Shown here one piece after another: positions 5,685 to 6,400 of a DNA stretch of 6,400 bases. Both the position numbers and the translations under genes were made by a program. Origin of the DNA: an uncultured Lachnospiraceae bacterium (GTDB taxonomy: Bacteria; Bacillota; Clostridia; Lachnospirales; Lachnospiraceae). The stretch's first letter is position 1; each line of letters opens with the position of its first letter. The notes beneath the pieces were generated by a model. That model saw only the letters and a program-made list of their open reading frames with translations. It searched no databases and was not told the origin of the DNA. The DNA is taken from assembly GCA_934359535.1 (NCBI GenBank), contig CAKRLN010000131.1, forward strand, positions 1 through 6,400, written 5' to 3'.

Positions 5685-6400
5685 CTACTTTCCGTCACAT
5701 TCAACCTGTTCATAGTCAATCAGTTCCGTAATGGTTGGATGATCTCCGCATACGGCGCAGCTTCCATTTGCCTTAGGCAGCTTTACGGTATGGAATTCCA
5801 TCGTGAGTGCATCATAGGTTAATAATTTTCCTGTTAAAAGGTCACCAACACCGATTAAATATTTGATTGCTTCCATTGCCTGAAGGCTTCCGATAACACC
5901 GCCCATTGCACCAATGACACCAGCCTGCTTGCAGGTTGGAACAGCATCCTTTGGTGGTGGATTCTTGAAGACACAGCGGTAGCATGGTCCTTCTCCTGGA
6001 ACATAGGTCATAAGCTGTCCCTTAAAACGAATGATTCCTGCATGGGAAAATGGTTTCTTTGCCATAACACAGGCATCGTTGATTAAGAATTTTGCCGGGA
6101 AATTATCCGTTCCATCAATGATGAAATCGTAATCCTTAATCAGATCCATGATATTTTCAGAAGTTACGAATTCACGGTATGTATTGACCGTGACATCCGG
6201 GTTCATTGCATTCATGGTCTCCTTTGCAGATTTGACCTTTGCTTTGCCAACATCGGCAGTTCCATGAATGATCTGACGCTGTAAATTGGAAAGATCAACC
6301 TCATCGGCATCTACGATACCAATGGTTCCAACACCGGCTGCTGCCAGATACATTGCTGCCGGAGCACCAAGTCCGCCGGCTCCGATGATAAGCACCTTGC
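5685..6400 (-). CDS. ThiF/MoeB/HesA-family E1-like adenylyltransferase (5' end beyond window)
   Basis: The last 237 codons and the stop are in view; roughly the first 25-35 residues lie off the right edge. The enzyme family adenylates the C-terminal Gly-Gly of ubiquitin-like sulfur carriers (ThiS, MoaD, CysO or HcyS type) with ATP, preparing them for thiocarboxylate formation. Visible motifs are the nucleotide loop VLIIGAGGLGAPAA, the DADEVDLSNLQRQ segment with its acidic and arginine residues, DGTDNFPAKF, and PTCKQAGVIG containing a conserved cysteine. Two Cys pairs for the structural zinc, CYRC and CAVCGDHPT, are also visible. The protein ends soon after the second pair, so there is no C-terminal rhodanese domain; sulfur must come from a separate protein. 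The reading continues open through the edge, so the internal GTG at 6395 is not the start. Pairing with a JAMM gene favours a cysteine/methionine or other carrier pathway over dedicated molybdopterin synthesis. Confidence 0.93.
   Translation of the reverse strand, partial: KVLIIGAGGLGAPAAMYLAAAGVGTIGIVDADEVDLSNLQRQIIHGTADVGKAKVKSAKETMNAMNPDVTVNTYREFVTSENIMDLIKDYDFIIDGTDNFPAKFLINDACVMAKKPFSHAGIIRFKGQLMTYVPGEGPCYRCVFKNPPPKDAVPTCKQAGVIGAMGGVIGSLQAMEAIKYLIGVGDLLTGKLLTYDALTMEFHTVKLPKANGSCAVCGDHPTITELIDYEQVECDGK

Overview
The window looks like chromosome from a Gram-positive anaerobe of the Clostridia, most likely a Lachnospiraceae-type gut bacterium. This rests on protein style, moderate GC with A/T-rich intergenic gaps, strong AGGAGG-type ribosome sites, sigma-A promoters with 17-base spacers, and hairpin/T-run terminators. 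The chemoreceptor suggests a motile relative. Genus cannot be fixed from the sequence, and I see no mobile element, CRISPR array, tRNA or rRNA.

Layout from left to right. A dCache-type chemoreceptor gene (minus strand, 3' end off the left edge) is divergent from a DegV/FakB-like fatty-acid-binding protein gene (plus strand). The 210-base gap holds one good promoter for each gene, plus two near-identical palindromic sites that bracket the fakB-like promoter and resemble the FabT operator of fatty-acid synthesis. The fakB-like gene converges on uppP (undecaprenyl-diphosphatase, minus). Their gap contains a nested hairpin element, a second short hairpin and a bidirectional terminator. uppP is divergent from an unrecognised 50-residue single-helix membrane protein with a GTG start (plus). 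That gene ends at another two-way terminator facing trxB (NADPH thioredoxin reductase, minus). Upstream of trxB, on the same strand, are a JAMM-motif metalloprotease and a ThiF/MoeB/HesA-type E1-like enzyme cut by the right edge; these two are tightly coupled.

Functionally the window joins three housekeeping themes. The first is lipid supply and envelope: the FakB-like protein feeds exogenous fatty acids toward phospholipid, and UppP recycles the bactoprenol carrier. The second is sulfur transfer: the E1-like enzyme activates the C-terminus of a ubiquitin-like sulfur carrier and the JAMM protease trims or releases product from it, with thioredoxin reductase downstream as a plausible source of reducing power. 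The third is chemotactic sensing. The most interesting observations are the paired FabT-like operators on the fakB-like gene, the nested hairpin element at 2721-2824, the small membrane protein, and the E1/JAMM pair.
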